A DNA stretch of 64,000 nt. It comes from Acanthosepion esculentum (lineage: Eukaryota > Mollusca > Cephalopoda > Sepiida > Sepiidae). A program made the translations under genes and the position numbers. The DNA is taken from the NCBI GenBank assembly GCA_964036315.1, contig OZ038487.1, positions 49,660,659 to 49,724,658 on the forward strand, written 5' to 3'. Under the pieces are notes generated by a model, which made no database searches, had not been told where the DNA came from, and saw only the letters and a list, made by a program, of their open reading frames with translations. Numbering within the stretch: position 1 is the first letter of the stretch; each line of letters starts with the position of its first letter. Below, in pieces: positions 21,700 through 32,116 of the stretch.

Positions 21700-22460
21700 A
21701 AGTGAAGATTATGAGGATATCTATGATAGGTAATGGTTGACTCTAGACTTCAAGAGGCTAAGATTGTAGTGTTTAAGGAAGCATCCTCCTGGCAGCCTGT
21801 ACCATAAACTAGTGGCTCTTGGGAAGAAGCTGCCTGAATGGAACTTTATTCTTATCAATGGAATAGGAAGGAAATGAAAATGATTCAAGCTTATGTATTT
21901 GGCATGGGTAGCCAAACTGTAGCACATGAGCCACATTTCACCTTTAATCTTCAGCTCATGGAATATGTTCACTGAGCTACTATTTTCATCACAGTTAATA
22001 TAAAAGGTAAATAAGAAGCATTTCAAGGTTTATAATTATTTACTGAGTATGAATTGAAACTCCATTGGATTAAAATGTAAGTTTAATGTTAAAGTGTATG
22101 TAACAAAAATGTATGTGTAAACTTTGTTCACGTCTTTTGTTTCTCAAGCATCTGAACTTTATTGCATGTGGCTCTAATATTAAGCAATTTTGGTTACCCC
22201 TTGTATCATCCATGGTGGGTTGTAGCTGTAAATATCTGAACAGGTGATATAATGTACAACATCAGAACATTTTCCATGGAAATAGCAATAGGCTTGCAAC
22301 ATTTCATCTCTGTGAAAGGTTGAAAATAATTCATCACTTACAAGGTCATGTAAATGCTTTTGAACTTTGTCATGACTGGAAAGAGAGGATTGGTCAGCTC
22401 TATCTTTGGTATGATCTGACTCTTGCAAAGTTAGACCATGGCAGGTGAAGTCAGGTATTT
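21700..22460. repeat. dispersed repeat E, copy 1
   Basis: Shares ordered words with 33471-33810 and 27765-28140: GGTAATGGTTGACTCTAGAC, GAAGCATCCTCCTGGCAGCC, GGGAAGAAGCTGCCTGAATG, then GCAACATTTCATCTCTGTG and AAAATAATTCATCAC. Non-coding as far as seen; class unknown. Confidence 0.55.
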
Positions 22461-23161
22461 TCTGAAGCGATGCAAGCAGCTGACCATTTTTCCAGCCTCT
22501 TTAGCAATTGATCATGTATACGAGTTCCAATTGTGGTCTGGACTTGATTTGGTAATGCAAGTGTGTGAGTTTGTGACAATTGCAGTTACAATGGCCATGC
22601 AAAGATTTGTGTTATATGTCATGCAAGGTTTCTGAAGATAATATCACATTGCTCACGTTTGTCATCCTTGATTGCAATCCAAATTTGAGTCTTTGAAATC
22701 TCTGGCTTTTCCTAAACTTAAAATCACTATCAAGACGCTGAGAATGAGAAGATGAGCACAATAAGGCAGCAGATGATAATCATAAAGAATAACTTTGCAG
22801 ACTGTTTTAAAGAGGTAAAGGAAGAATAGGATAAGTGTATAAGGTCACAAGGGAAGTAATTGAAGGGACGAAGGTGTCATTGCCCTAGGTAGGATTGTGG
22901 GGTGGCTAATGTTAAACCTAATAGTTTTTTCTTTTTATACTTTATGAAATAATTTTCCTTCTCAGTAACTTTTTTTTACCCTCCCCATTAACTTTATATT
23001 TTTTTGGCTCTGTACATTTTGACCCTACTTTCTCTTTATTATTCTTGTTCTTTCTGGTTTTAATCTTCTCTTATTTCAATTATTAGTTACATTTTGTATT
23101 TCTCTTTATTCTATGCTTTTAGTACTTTCTTTATTGGTTTCAGTCTTTTTTTTTTTTTTTT
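22461..23161. other. unassigned sequence
   Basis: No gene recognised. A poly-T run at about 23148-23163 is the complement of the poly-A tail of the next LINE. Confidence 0.5.
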
Positions 23162-23600
23162 TTAAATTTTCACCCCAAGCAAGGCAAGAGTGCCACTAGC
23201 ACGCAAGGGGATACAGAGAGTGGGAGCAAGAGTAAAGAGGCATGAAAGAGGAAAGGATGAAGAGAAAGACAGGCATCTGGAAATGTCAATTGACATTGCA
23301 TTTGAATAGTTGGAGATTATGGCTATCAGGGAAGCATGTAAGAGGAAGGAGTTCCACAGACGAGACATGAAGCTATCGGAGTAGAAGAGACAGCTACATT
23401 TAACTGTTTTGACAGTGAAAGGGTGGGACTGAGATGCCGACCTAGTAACACATTTAAATTCATGCAGTTTGGGAACTAGCAAAAATAGCTCATCGGAGCA
23501 GTTACTGTGAAAGTATTTGTAGAAAAGACAGAGGGAGGCGACAGCCCGTATGTGAGAGAGCAACTGTAAACAAGATGCCAGATCAGGGTCAACCACATTA
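23162..23600 (-). pseudogene. LINE-J, well-preserved C-terminus
   Basis: A 144-codon minus-strand frame reads 'MVDPDLASCLQLLSHIRAVA', 'SLCLFYKYFHSNCSDEL', 'LHEFKCVTRSASQSHPFTVK', 'CSCLFYSDSFMSRLWNS' and 'SNAMSIDIS'. This is the reverse-transcriptase C-terminal region of a jockey/CR1-type element. The terminus TTCACCCCAAGCAAGGC plus adjoining poly-T marks its exact 3' end at about 23171. Relatively intact sequence suggests a younger insertion than most copies here, though it is 5' truncated. Confidence 0.8.
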
Positions 23601-24289
23601 CATATCCGTTTCTTTCCTCAATATTACCATTCTTCATATTGCTGCTAAGGATGTTGCTATTGTTATCATGAAGTTATTAATCGTTACTATCATTTTTTAA
23701 TTTCATCATTAGATTTAATGTTTGCTATCACCAACATGTCCTCATTTCATCAGTTTCTTTTATTGTTATCATCAGTTTAAATGTCTTTCAAATCATAAAT
23801 CTAATATTTATCCTCACTAACAATTTAATTCCTTATTTATCGTATTTCGTTTGGCAATTAATGGAATTTAATGTCCTGATAAAACAAGAGAAAAAGCTAG
23901 CATATTTAAATACTAAAAAGGTTTACAGTTCAGAGATTTATAAATTTCCTTTAATTTCTCTTAAATTTCTTTTTCATTTTATCCTCACTTTATATGGCTT
24001 AATGAGAACCAGATTGGCAAAGACAATGTTGAAGGTGACAGACTGATCGATATATATGACAATGCAATTTCAATTGCTTTGACAGTATTATCAAATTTTT
24101 AATTATATTGAGTCACTGTATTTCAAGTCATTTTCTTTTGTTATTTTTAATTTTTGTTTTTCTCCCTTTGGTCTTCAAACTCTTTTTCTTTGATTTTTAT
24201 TTCATATTTTATTACTATGCTAGGCTGGCACAAGACCATCATAATGAGATATGCAATGAGGAAATAATTTATGAAACTTAATTCTTTAC
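23601..24289. other. unassigned AT-rich sequence
   Basis: Nothing recognised. Confidence 0.5.
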
Positions 24290-24930
24290 TCTTTCTGGCA
24301 TATTTACTCTTCTTTTTCCTTTTCTGTTAAACATTTCCTTTTTTGTTCCCTTCCTCAACAAATCTTTTAACTTTCTTCTGTTGTTAATCTTTTTACAGAT
24401 TATTTTTTTTGAGAATTTCTCTTGTTATTTTTATTAATTTTTTTCCATTTTTTTCCTACATACAAACTACAATTAATTTTCTATAACATTCTTTCCATGT
24501 TACTCCATGTCATTTTTTTTCTTGTGATCCTTTTCTTCCATTCCTGCTATCATTCATTATTGTAATCCTCCTTTTCAATTGTCATTTTTGTGATCCTTTC
24601 CTTCTTTTCCTGTTGTCATTCCTTCTTGTAATCCTTCCTTCCCTCATTTTTTTTTTTATATTCCTTTCCTGTTGTCATTTTTTCTTGTAATGCTTTCCTT
24701 CTGTCCTTGTTCTTTCATCCCATCCTTTTCTGCTCTCATTCTTCTTTATACTTCCTACCCATCCTTCCCCGTTATCATTTTTGTTATCTTTTCCTTCCTT
24801 TTCTTTCTTGTTCCTTCACCCCATCTTTTTCTACTGCAATTCTTTCTATCGTTCCTTCTTTCGTCCCATCTTTTCCTTTTATAATTCTTTTTTATCCTCT
24901 CCTTCTCTCATGCATAGGTCTTCCTTACTT
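24290..24930. repeat. pyrimidine-rich degenerate minisatellite
   Basis: About 640 bp with strong C/T excess on the plus strand. Degenerate units built on TCCTTTCCTGTTGTCATT and CTTGTAATCCTTCCTTCC recur at roughly 50-60 bp intervals. Open frames here are low-complexity Phe/Ser/Leu artefacts. Confidence 0.8.
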
Positions 24931-25076
24931 TTCCATCTTCTGATACGCATCTGCTCAATAACAAGAAACATCTTATCTACTTTAATACTGAGCTGAATTT
25001 ATCCAGATGCTTCGGAAATCATTTTATTATTGACTTCACTCAGAGATTACAAGATTTAGTCTAATCTGTGAATGTA

Positions 25077-25663
25077 CAAGGGATGTCTGAAAAGTAAGGT
25101 ACTGATAGGTATATATAGACTAAAGAATTAAAATGTTATAAAAGCAACAGAGCATATGCAACTTGTTACAGCAGCCAAAACAGTCTCAATATTGAATGCA
25201 TGCATATGTGACCAGAGAACATTTCTTTCTACATTTAGAACAGTAAACAGGAGCTGATATGAGTTCTATGAACCACATGATCACAGGTGATAAGCCCTGG
25301 ACACCTCATGTTACCCCACAATCAAGAGCTGGTTATATGACTTGAAAACATCTATTGTCACTAGCTCCACTGTGAAAAAATTCATGGTAAGTATGCTCTG
25401 GGATGCAAACTGACTTCATACTACATGATCAATTAATGCAGAGAGATGATAATAAATAGTGGACAGACTGAGAAAAGCACTTCAACGAAAAAGACCAGGA
25501 TATTTACATAAAGATGTCATTCTACTGTGCAACAATGCCATACAACACACAGTCATCCTGGCAAAGGAGAAAGCTTTACTGCATCCACCACACAATCTGA
25601 ACGAGCTAAGTGATGGCTATCATCTATATGAACCACTCATACAACATTTAGCCAGAAAAATCA
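25077..25663 (+). pseudogene. mariner transposon relic, upstream part (split by LINE-J)
   Basis: Begins after a TA with CAAGGGATGTCTGAAAAGTA, a mariner-type terminal repeat. The interior includes a 'VTPQSRAGYMT' block and then a frame (25459 on) with 'ALQRKRPGYLHKDVILL', 'NNAIQHTVILAKEKALLHPP' and 'LSDGYHLYEPLIQHLARK'. These correspond to the mariner 'KRPGLxHDDVILxHDNARPHTA' and 'YSPDLxPxDYHLFGPLxxHL' catalytic blocks. The HDN aspartate is replaced (CNN) and the YSPDL motif is destroyed, so it is inactive. It is a third mariner lineage, distinct from the DD37D and rosa-like copies. Confidence 0.7.
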
Positions 25664-26449
25664 GATTGGTAGCTGATCTTGAAAATGACTTAGTTGGTTG
25701 TTAAATGGAGCAAGAAATGGCTTGTTAATTTTAATGCCTCCAAAATGAAATGGCTTTCTTTTAAGAATTTTTTTTTTTACTTTTCATCAGCATGATGGAT
25801 GCTAACCTCCAGGAGAATATTTCACTGTACCTTCTTTTGTCTTATATTTTCCACTGACATCAACTGCTAAGTCTGCTACTAGGAAAATTGGTTCACCATG
25901 TCATGCTAAACAATTTTCCTTACCAGAAAATCTAGCATATTTACAAAACTACCATGTTCTTGCACCAAATATTGCTGCCACATCTGGTTTGATGCTTCTG
26001 CTACATATCTAGATTCATGACAGAATCCAAAGAAGAACCTAATGTTATCAGCCCTGGACCGACTTCTTGGCTTCAGTCACTTTCCCCACCACCTTAACAG
26101 AGTTTCTGTGTGTCTTTTCTATAAATATTTTCAAGGTAATTGTATTCTGAGTTTTCCTCTTTGGTAACTTAGTTTCATGAATTTAAATGCAATACCAGAT
26201 TGGCAGCTAGGTCTTATAATCTCATTTTTGAAATTGCTAGTTGTAGCTAAGTTCTATGCTAATAGCTTCTTTCACACTTCTCACATGTGGAACTATTTCA
26301 ACTTCCTGCTTACTTAAATGCAATATCAACCGTCATCTTTTGTCTCCTTAAATCTTGTCCTTATATTCAACCATTTCTTTTACACTCAGTAACCCCCTTT
26401 CATCTTGGTGGCTTTTTTGCCTTGCTTGTGTTGAAATGATTTTAAAAAT
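25664..26449 (+). pseudogene. LINE-J inserted into the mariner relic
   Basis: Starts abruptly with 'IRLVADLENDLVGC' (compare 'KMAADIQNDLKN' in the copy at 49270), then 'KKWLVNFNASKMKWLS', and proceeds through 'FSTDI', the 'RLASRSHPFTVE'-equivalent and 'FFHTSHMWN' blocks. It finishes at GCCTTGCTTGTGTTGAAATG plus an A-rich tail. Mariner-like coding resumes afterwards, so this is a 5'-truncated LINE that landed inside the mariner. Many stops. Confidence 0.7.
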
Positions 26450-26575
26450 ACATTTCGATACAAATGATAGAATTGTTGCAGAAGTGCAAGGTAATCTCCC
26501 AGTGATTGAAGCCATGTGTTCTTCAAGCAGAGTATTGTACTGATGGTGGAAGTACCTCAATCTTGATAGTAACTG
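26450..26575 (+). pseudogene. mariner relic, downstream part
   Basis: The frame reads 'HFDTNDRIVAEVQGNL' and then, past a stop, 'WWKYLNLDSN', resembling the C-terminal 'FxTDxEVxxxVxxWL... RWxKCLNxDGxYI' region of mariner transposases. No right terminal repeat was found. This assignment is less certain than the upstream half. Confidence 0.5.
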
Positions 26576-27244
26576 AAACAAGAAGCTGTCTATTAGTTTG
26601 GGTAATAATCTGAAGAAGTCCTGACTATACTCTGCTTGCCCTCCCCCACTAATTGAATGGTTAAGGCACCTTTCAGGGATTAAAATTTGGAGACTGTCAG
26701 TTAAAACCTGACTGAATATCACTTGAATGTAATGTGAATTTTTGAAGTTCTTGAACTAGCAGAAAACTTAAAAATGTTGAACACATTTAAGCTTCAATCA
26801 AAGGAAATCCTTGACCAACAGTAGAGAATTTGAAGGATCTCTGGATTCCATAGAATGCCTCCAAAGTATACAGCCACTTCAAATATCTTGACTACACATG
26901 TCTCAGTCATTCAGGGAATTTTAGCAAAATAACATCATCCAAGTTTGTTTAACTCACACCACCATTGCTATATCCCAGATTTGGTTTCCCATGACTTCTT
27001 TCCTTAAAGCTAGAAATCACTGTTGGATAATGAGATTTCAAACCATGTACAAGATTATAGAGAAGGCTACAAAGCACCTGATGGTGACTCCAAAAGAGGA
27101 CATCACAGATTGCTTTTAAAAATAGAAAGGACACTGGATAGTTGTGTGAAGTCACACAAATAAACAATGACAAAGATGGATGGTAAAAAAAATCAAACAT
27201 TACTTAAAGCTACAAGAGCAGCTGACTTTAGACTTAAGGCTAAG
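26576..27244. other. unassigned; possible tRNA-like stretch at 26650-26715
   Basis: GAATGGTTAAGGCACCTTTC and CAGTTAAAACCTGA loosely resemble tRNA A and B regions, but no paired arms or second copy could be established. Nothing else recognised. Confidence 0.35.
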
Positions 27245-27763
27245 TAGCAGTTCCTGGAAAGAAGCTGTAAGTACTTTCACGGTAATTGCTCCGAGGAGAT
27301 GCTTTCGCTTGTCCCTAGGCCTCGTGAATTTAAACGCCCCACGAGGCTGGCATCCCGTTCCCACCCCTACTCCATGGAAATTGTTAGATGCAGATGTCTC
27401 TTCTACTCCAATAGCTTCATGTCTCGCACATCTCGCCTATGGAACTCCCTTCCCTATTACTGTTTCCCTGACAAATACAATCTCCAACGGTTTAAGTGTA
27501 GCATCAATCGACATCTCCAGTTGCCTTGATCTATCCACTTCCCTTCTCCACATCCTTTCATTTTTCATTCCATCTGCTCTCGCTCCAAATCTTCCGTAAC
27601 CCCCTTGCCTTGATCGACCCACTGTCTTTCTCTTTCTCCACATCCTCTCCTTTACCACTCCTATCTGCTCTTCCTCCAACCCTTCTTTAACCCCTCGCGT
27701 TATAGTGGCTTCCAGCCTTGCTTGGGGTGATACACTTAAAAAAAAAAAAAAAAAAAAAAAAAA
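27245..27763 (+). pseudogene. LINE-J 3' end with 26-nt poly-A tail
   Basis: Overlapping frames give 'CFRLSLGLVNLNAPRGW' and 'PREFKRPTRLASRSHPYSME', 'CRCLFYSNSFMSRTSRLWNS' and 'DKYNLQRFKCSINRHLQL'. It ends GCCTTGCTTGGGGTGATA followed by TACACTT and an uninterrupted A tract at 27738-27763. The long clean tail and near-intact frame mark it as among the youngest LINE-J insertions here. The downstream CTCCAC/CCCTTGCC segment is partially duplicated within the 3' region, as in the 41590 copy. Confidence 0.85.
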
Positions 27764-28140
27764 CTTCATTCTTACTAGTGGAATATGAAAAGAATGAGAA
27801 TGATTTCAACTGGCAAGTTTTAGCGGTGAAGTTCACAACTGGTAAAACTAAGAAATGTAACTCAGAATATTTGCCAAAGAAATAGCAATAGAGGAGTGAG
27901 AAGCATGGAATGTTTTGTTTTTTTTCCTGTGGGAAAGGTGTTGTAGAGTAGAAAATAATTCATCACCCATAAGTCTACACTGACAATTTTTCACTATCAA
28001 GAATGGAAAGTAAAGTCTTGGCAGCTCTTCTCCATTTTTAGTTTGATTTGTAAAAATAAAGCATAACTGGAGGGATCAGATAGTATTACAAGGAATCAAC
28101 CATTTTTCTAGCATATTAAATATTCATTTATACATGCTTT
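27764..28140. repeat. dispersed repeat E, copy 2
   Basis: Shares CTTACTAGTGGAATATGAAA, the GTGGGAAAGGTGTTGTAGAG block and GAAAATAATTCATCAC with copies at 21700 and 33471. It is truncated where the LINE-J tail ends. Confidence 0.5.
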
Positions 28141-28193
28141 TGTTTTCACTGATAATACCTAATATCAAGGTTTAAACTTGATCATTTGAGGGT

Positions 28194-28230
28194 ATATTTG
28201 TGTGTGTGTGTGTGTGTTTGTGTGTGTGAT
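28194..28230. repeat. (TG)n microsatellite
   Basis: TG units with one T interruption. Confidence 0.9.
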
Positions 28231-28321
28231 TTGAAAATAAAGTTGGTTCACAAAAAAAATCTGAGGATTGGCTGAAAAATTTCATGAGACTCATAGTACA
28301 GATTGAAAATTGAACTATTTT

Positions 28322-28352
28322 AATTATTATTATTATTAATAATAATTATATA
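28322..28352. repeat. (ATT)n/(AAT)n inverted microsatellite
   Basis: ATT triplets followed by AAT triplets, self-complementary, immediately upstream of a SINE-B copy. Confidence 0.8.
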
Positions 28353-28640
28353 TCAAGGCACGGTGGAGTAATGGATAGCCGTTTGGTTTGAGGAATCGGA
28401 GAGCCGAGTTCAGATTCCAGTTGAATCCTTCATATTCATTTATGTGCTAATACCCTTAGGAAAGGTATGAATCCTCCTCTTCTCCCTCCAGCTATGGGAA
28501 AATAGCAGGAAAGACTGGGTTCTATAGCCTTGGATGGAAACTCATCTAAGAGAAGGACAACTCTGAATTCAAAACCTGGAAAGGGTTGTTTGGGGACCTT
28601 GTGGCATTTAGTGCACCAGGTATTTGTATTCAGTCCTCCA
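28353..28640 (+). repeat. SINE-B, fuller copy without 5S head
   Basis: Begins AAGGCACGGTGGAGTAATGG, then GAGGAATCGGAGAGCCGAGT with TTCAGATTCCAG as a B-box-like word. Next come the central block CATTCATTTATGTGCTAATA, CCTTAGGAAAGGTATGAATC and TCTTCTCCCTCCAGCTATGG, and then GAAAGACTGGGTTC. Order and orientation match 33165-33470 and 19770-20000. The minus-strand copy at 61868 shares this body but has a 5S-rRNA-like sequence in front. Confidence 0.75.
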
Positions 28641-29020
28641 AAAAGTGTGGATGGTTCTGCACAAAACCTTCACCACTATAATCAAATCACATGTGCTGGT
28701 GTCCGGGCTGTCGCTTCCTAGGAACTGTACTGCTTGACCCTCATACATCGAATACAATGGGAGAGTCAAATATATATGTGTGTGTGTGTGTTTCATTAGA
28801 AATGACTAACAAAGTACTTCTGCTAAAATTTAGTTTTTCTTATATGCAGACAGGAGATTTCTTATGGTGTGTATGTGCCTGTGTATGTTGGTTAATTCCT
28901 TTTTTTTTCATTCTCTATCCCTGCTAAATAGTATTGGACAGTTAACTCAAATTGAAAACGTTTCGTGCATGACATTTAAAAAACAATATTAAAAAAGTAT
29001 TCAAATTTCATATATATATA
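28641..29020. other. unassigned; (TG)n and (TA)n short runs
   Basis: A GC-richer patch near 28690-28760 is unrecognised. TG run near 28772-28790, TA run 29010-29020. Confidence 0.5.
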
Positions 29021-29316
29021 TGTTGTGTAGGATCCACCTAATCTGCATAGGTGACTACCAACTATATAAATAATGGTTGATACCGGAAGACGAGGGAGAA
29101 GGAAGAGTGGAATCACGAGATCCAACTAGAGACTCTGATCGACAGCGACTAGTCAACACATTCTCCAGGAACGTCTTCCCAGAAATATACAGAAATACTA
29201 TATGTACTTATTGTGTACACTTTCTTGTTATAATACATTCTTGTTCTAAGTACATTTTGTGTTGCATTATTATTCCATGCAATAGGCGAGATTCAACATT
29301 GAGTCAAGACTCAACA
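29021..29316 (+). mobile_element. probable solo LTR (296 bp)
   Basis: Starts TGTTGTGTAGG and ends CAAGACTCAACA, the 5'-TG...CA-3' termini of retroviral-type LTRs, with short inverted ends TGTTG/CAACA. Both sides are flanked by ATATA, a 5-bp duplication, though the surroundings are TA-rich so the duplication alone is weak. A TATA-like TATATAAATAA occurs near 29073, as in a promoter-bearing LTR. No primer-binding site, polypurine tract or internal coding sequence follows, so a solo LTR left by recombination is the best reading. The superfamily cannot be determined. Strand is assigned from the TATA-like motif. Confidence 0.65.
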
Positions 29317-29340
29317 ATATATATATATATATATATATAC
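29317..29340. repeat. (TA)n microsatellite
   Basis: Lies exactly between the solo LTR and a mariner end. Confidence 0.9.
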
Positions 29341-30230
29341 ATGATGTGATGGATAAATTATCATCTAAATTATGCCAAAATGAAAATAATGCTGGCATCT
29401 CATTTTAACAGATGTATTTACCAAAATTACACAAAAAATATCTTTAAATACTAAACAGTGAACTTACTCAATAAAATTGCTATAGGCTTCAACCACACCC
29501 TTCAGACAATTTCAGAATCATCTGCATCTCTTCTGGACTGTCTCCATGTTTAAGTTGGTGAATGTTTCCATAATCTTTGCCTTCAGTTTATCTTTGGTTT
29601 TACAAGGAGTTTTGTTGGTCTCTTTCTCAACTGTGCCCCACATATAATAATAATCAAAGGGGTTGCAGCCTGGAGAGTTAGGTGGCCAGATGTAAGGGGT
29701 GATGCAGTCACAGAAATTGTCTGACTGCCATGACTAGGTTCTCCTGCTTGCATGGCATGGTGTAGAGTCTTGTTGCCAGACATAGGGTTTTCCAGCAGCC
29801 ACCCTCTTAACCCAGAGTATCACTACATCCCTGGCTATAAACCTGATAGACTTAGAATGATCATTTTCAATCATAGTCTGAATCTCACCAACAAATTCGG
29901 GAGTTCTTTTCCTATCAGAAGCTTCCATACCTTTGTAATCATCATTAGACTCATCTAACTCTTTCCAAATCCTCTGCACTATCCTCAGATTGATACCCAA
30001 ACACTATGTAATGTTCTTATAGCAGCTTCTGGCATAAATGCCAAACAGTACACCATACCGTTTCCAAATTTCTAGCAGAGTGAATTGCGTCATGGTGCTC
30101 TTTTTCTCACAGACCATGATTTTATTCAACTCACTCTACTATACTGTGAAGTTGACAAAATCAAAAATAAATAACATGCATGCACAAAATTAAAAATATA
30201 AAATGCCAACAATTTACTCATCAAACTCTG
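29341..30230 (-). mobile_element. DD37D mariner element, copy 1
   Basis: The ends are related inverted repeats: GTGATGGATAAATTATCATC at the left and, read inversely, GATGAGTAAATTGTTGGCAT at the right. It is flanked by microsatellites on both sides, consistent with insertion at TA. About 890 bp; a deleted derivative of a ~1.3-kb family, judged from segments kept in the copy at 43725. See the transposase relic entry. Confidence 0.8.
29470..30095 (-). pseudogene. DD37D mariner transposase relic, copy 1
   Basis: The minus-strand translation runs: an N-terminal 'TQFTLLEIWKR'-like start; helix-turn-helix region with 'LRIVQRIWKELDESNDD'; 'EFVGEIQTMIENDHSKSIRF'; a direct jump to 'VILWVKRVAAGKPYVW'; 'QQDSTPCHASRRT' (second catalytic D); a stop; then 'WPPNSPG', 'NPFDYYYMWG' (third D), 'KTKDKLKAKIMETFTNLN' and 'VQKRC'. 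I counted 37 residues between the QQD and FDYY aspartates, giving DD37D as in maT/mori-like mariners. The segment with the first catalytic D is deleted, so the protein could not function. Confidence 0.8.
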
Positions 30231-30238
30231 TGTGTGCA

Positions 30239-30278
<40 letters not shown>
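30231..30278. repeat. compound (TG)n(TA)n microsatellite
   Basis: Immediately adjoins the mariner end. Confidence 0.9.
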
Positions 30279-30281
<3 letters not shown>

Positions 30282-30628
30282 TTTAATACAGATTTATATA
30301 TAGATTGTTACTGATTAATATGTATTTATAAAATAACTAGTGTATCCATGCTCTCAAAAATGACAGTAATTGTCAGAGAGTTTCAATAGTGAAATACAAT
30401 GAAACAAAAGTCTTGAAACACTATACTGAGATTCAATAAAGTACAGATAAAGAACACACAACTAAAATATAGGCCAATTAACCATTTAATTAATCTATTC
30501 CCTTCATATATTTTAGACATCAATGGTATCTATGATTCATTGATTATTTCTGGTATTATATAAATTGCTTTGTGCTTATATCTTTTCATGTTAAAAATCT
30601 TGTGTGTTTACTATAAGAGTGAAAATTG
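30279..30628. other. unassigned AT-rich sequence
   Basis: Nothing recognised. Confidence 0.5.
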
Positions 30629-30682
30629 AAATATGCATGAAATTAAAAATATAATATAAAATGACAACAATTTACTTATCAC

Positions 30683-30687
<5 letters not shown>
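30629..30687 (-). repeat. DD37D mariner terminal fragment
   Basis: ATGCATGAAATTAAAAATAT, then GACAACAATTTACTTATC and ACACCC, matches the right end of the element at 29341-30230. The rest of the element is absent. It again abuts a TA/TG microsatellite. Confidence 0.65.
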
Positions 30688-30754
<67 letters not shown>

Positions 30755-30756
30755 CG
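30688..30756. repeat. compound (TA)n(TG)n microsatellite
   Basis: About 45 bp of TA followed by TG. Confidence 0.95.
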
Positions 30757-31899
30757 TCCAGTGGGAGAACAAATATCCATGAACATACACATCATATTTA
30801 CAGTGAGAAGAAATAGGTACTTGAACTTTTTCAAAATATTAAATATACTCCTTTTGCTTATATTTGCACAGATGCTGGATTTTTAAATAAAATTAACAAT
30901 TTTATCATCTTTCTTGTTGAAAGTATTCAAATCATTAATCCCATCAATTTGATCTTGTAGGTTTTGCAACATTGAAACACCTCTACATTGTTCTAAACAA
31001 AACTTTCACAATAACTTGAAGTATACAGATCAGATATCTTGGTGAAATATCTCTCTTCAAGCTCCAATTGTTGCACCAAAGAAAACAAATTAGCTTCCAA
31101 AACATTCATAGTTTGTACAATCATATAAAGTTACCATGTACAATACTGCACTTATGAGGCTTCTACCACCCTGCTTTATTCTAGGGATGGAATTGTTTCA
31201 GTTGTATGTAAATTCCTTTTTTCTCCATATATGATGTGTAAAAAAAAAAAAAAAGTTAAATCCAAGAAAACCTGGCAAATTTTTTTTTTTCAACAATAGC
31301 GTTTTCTGTGAAATATAGAATATAAACCTATTTTTGTACAGTTCATTATTATTAGTTTTTTTAGTAAATATTTATCCAGCTCCTTGTAAATCACCTTGGA
31401 TCTCTTAAAATTACCACTGGATTCACTTTGACATTCCTTAGCATTTTCCAAGTTCATGAAGAAATTTTCCCTAGAGTACTATTTCAAGGAAGGTTTTTGG
31501 TGGTGCTGAACCTCTTTCACTTCAGAATAACAAATCTGTTAGTACTGACAAAGATATTTAACATCTCAGCAATGGCACTGTAGCTGAAATATTAATTAGG
31601 TTGCTCTTTTGCATACCTGAGAGTTTCTTTATTTTAACCAGGACAACCTCTTTCCAAGATGGTGAAATAGCGACAACTGTGACCATATCATCACATAATG
31701 AGGTATTGAAAGTTTCCAAATTATGGGTAAAACTAAATGAATAAAATTTTACTCACCATTAATAAATATGATTTCTATGTCACCAGAACAATACTGTTGA
31801 AAATTTAGAATGCAGAAAAGTCTTACACACTAAGGGTGCGTTTGTAAACAGTGACTATTAAAGCTAATATAGCATGACTCTTTGGCAAAATTGACTCAC
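30757..31899. other. unassigned AT-rich sequence
   Basis: Both strands were read around 30900-31700 for transposase-like motifs without a convincing match. Long poly-A at about 31240-31254. Confidence 0.45.
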
Positions 31900-31900
31900 T

Positions 31901-32116
31901 GTGTGTTTATCTAAATCTAAAAATAAACACGCTAAAATTCACCTTCATCCCTGCTGTGCACTGACGGCTTAGTGGTAGAAGTTCCGACTGACGCCAATTC
32001 AGTCGGGTTTCGATCTTAGCTAGAGGCAACCTGACATCTAGCCACACTGATGAGCTGTGAAACGGCAAAACAGTCTGTCTGTGGATGACAAATATATATA
32101 TATATATATATATATA
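31901..32116 (+). repeat. SINE-A, copy 2
   Basis: Collinear with 18695-18898: the same leading hairpin, GACGGCTTAGTGGTAGAAGT, CAGTCGGGTTTCGATCTTAG, GTCTGTCTGTGGATGACAAA and TA tail. It has six extra bases (ACGCCA) before the ATTCAGTCGGG stem that copy 1 lacks. Confidence 0.75.

Noticed and set aside
24672..24996. Three overlapping open frames in the same region
   Set aside because: All three frames are open because the tract lacks purines; this is a composition effect.
26650..26715. Possible tRNA gene or tRNA-derived SINE
   Set aside because: A- and B-like words occur, but acceptor and anticodon stems do not pair convincingly and no second copy was found.
30900..31700. Minus-strand transposase-like region
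   Set aside because: Reading all frames gave only scattered resemblances and no catalytic motif in order.
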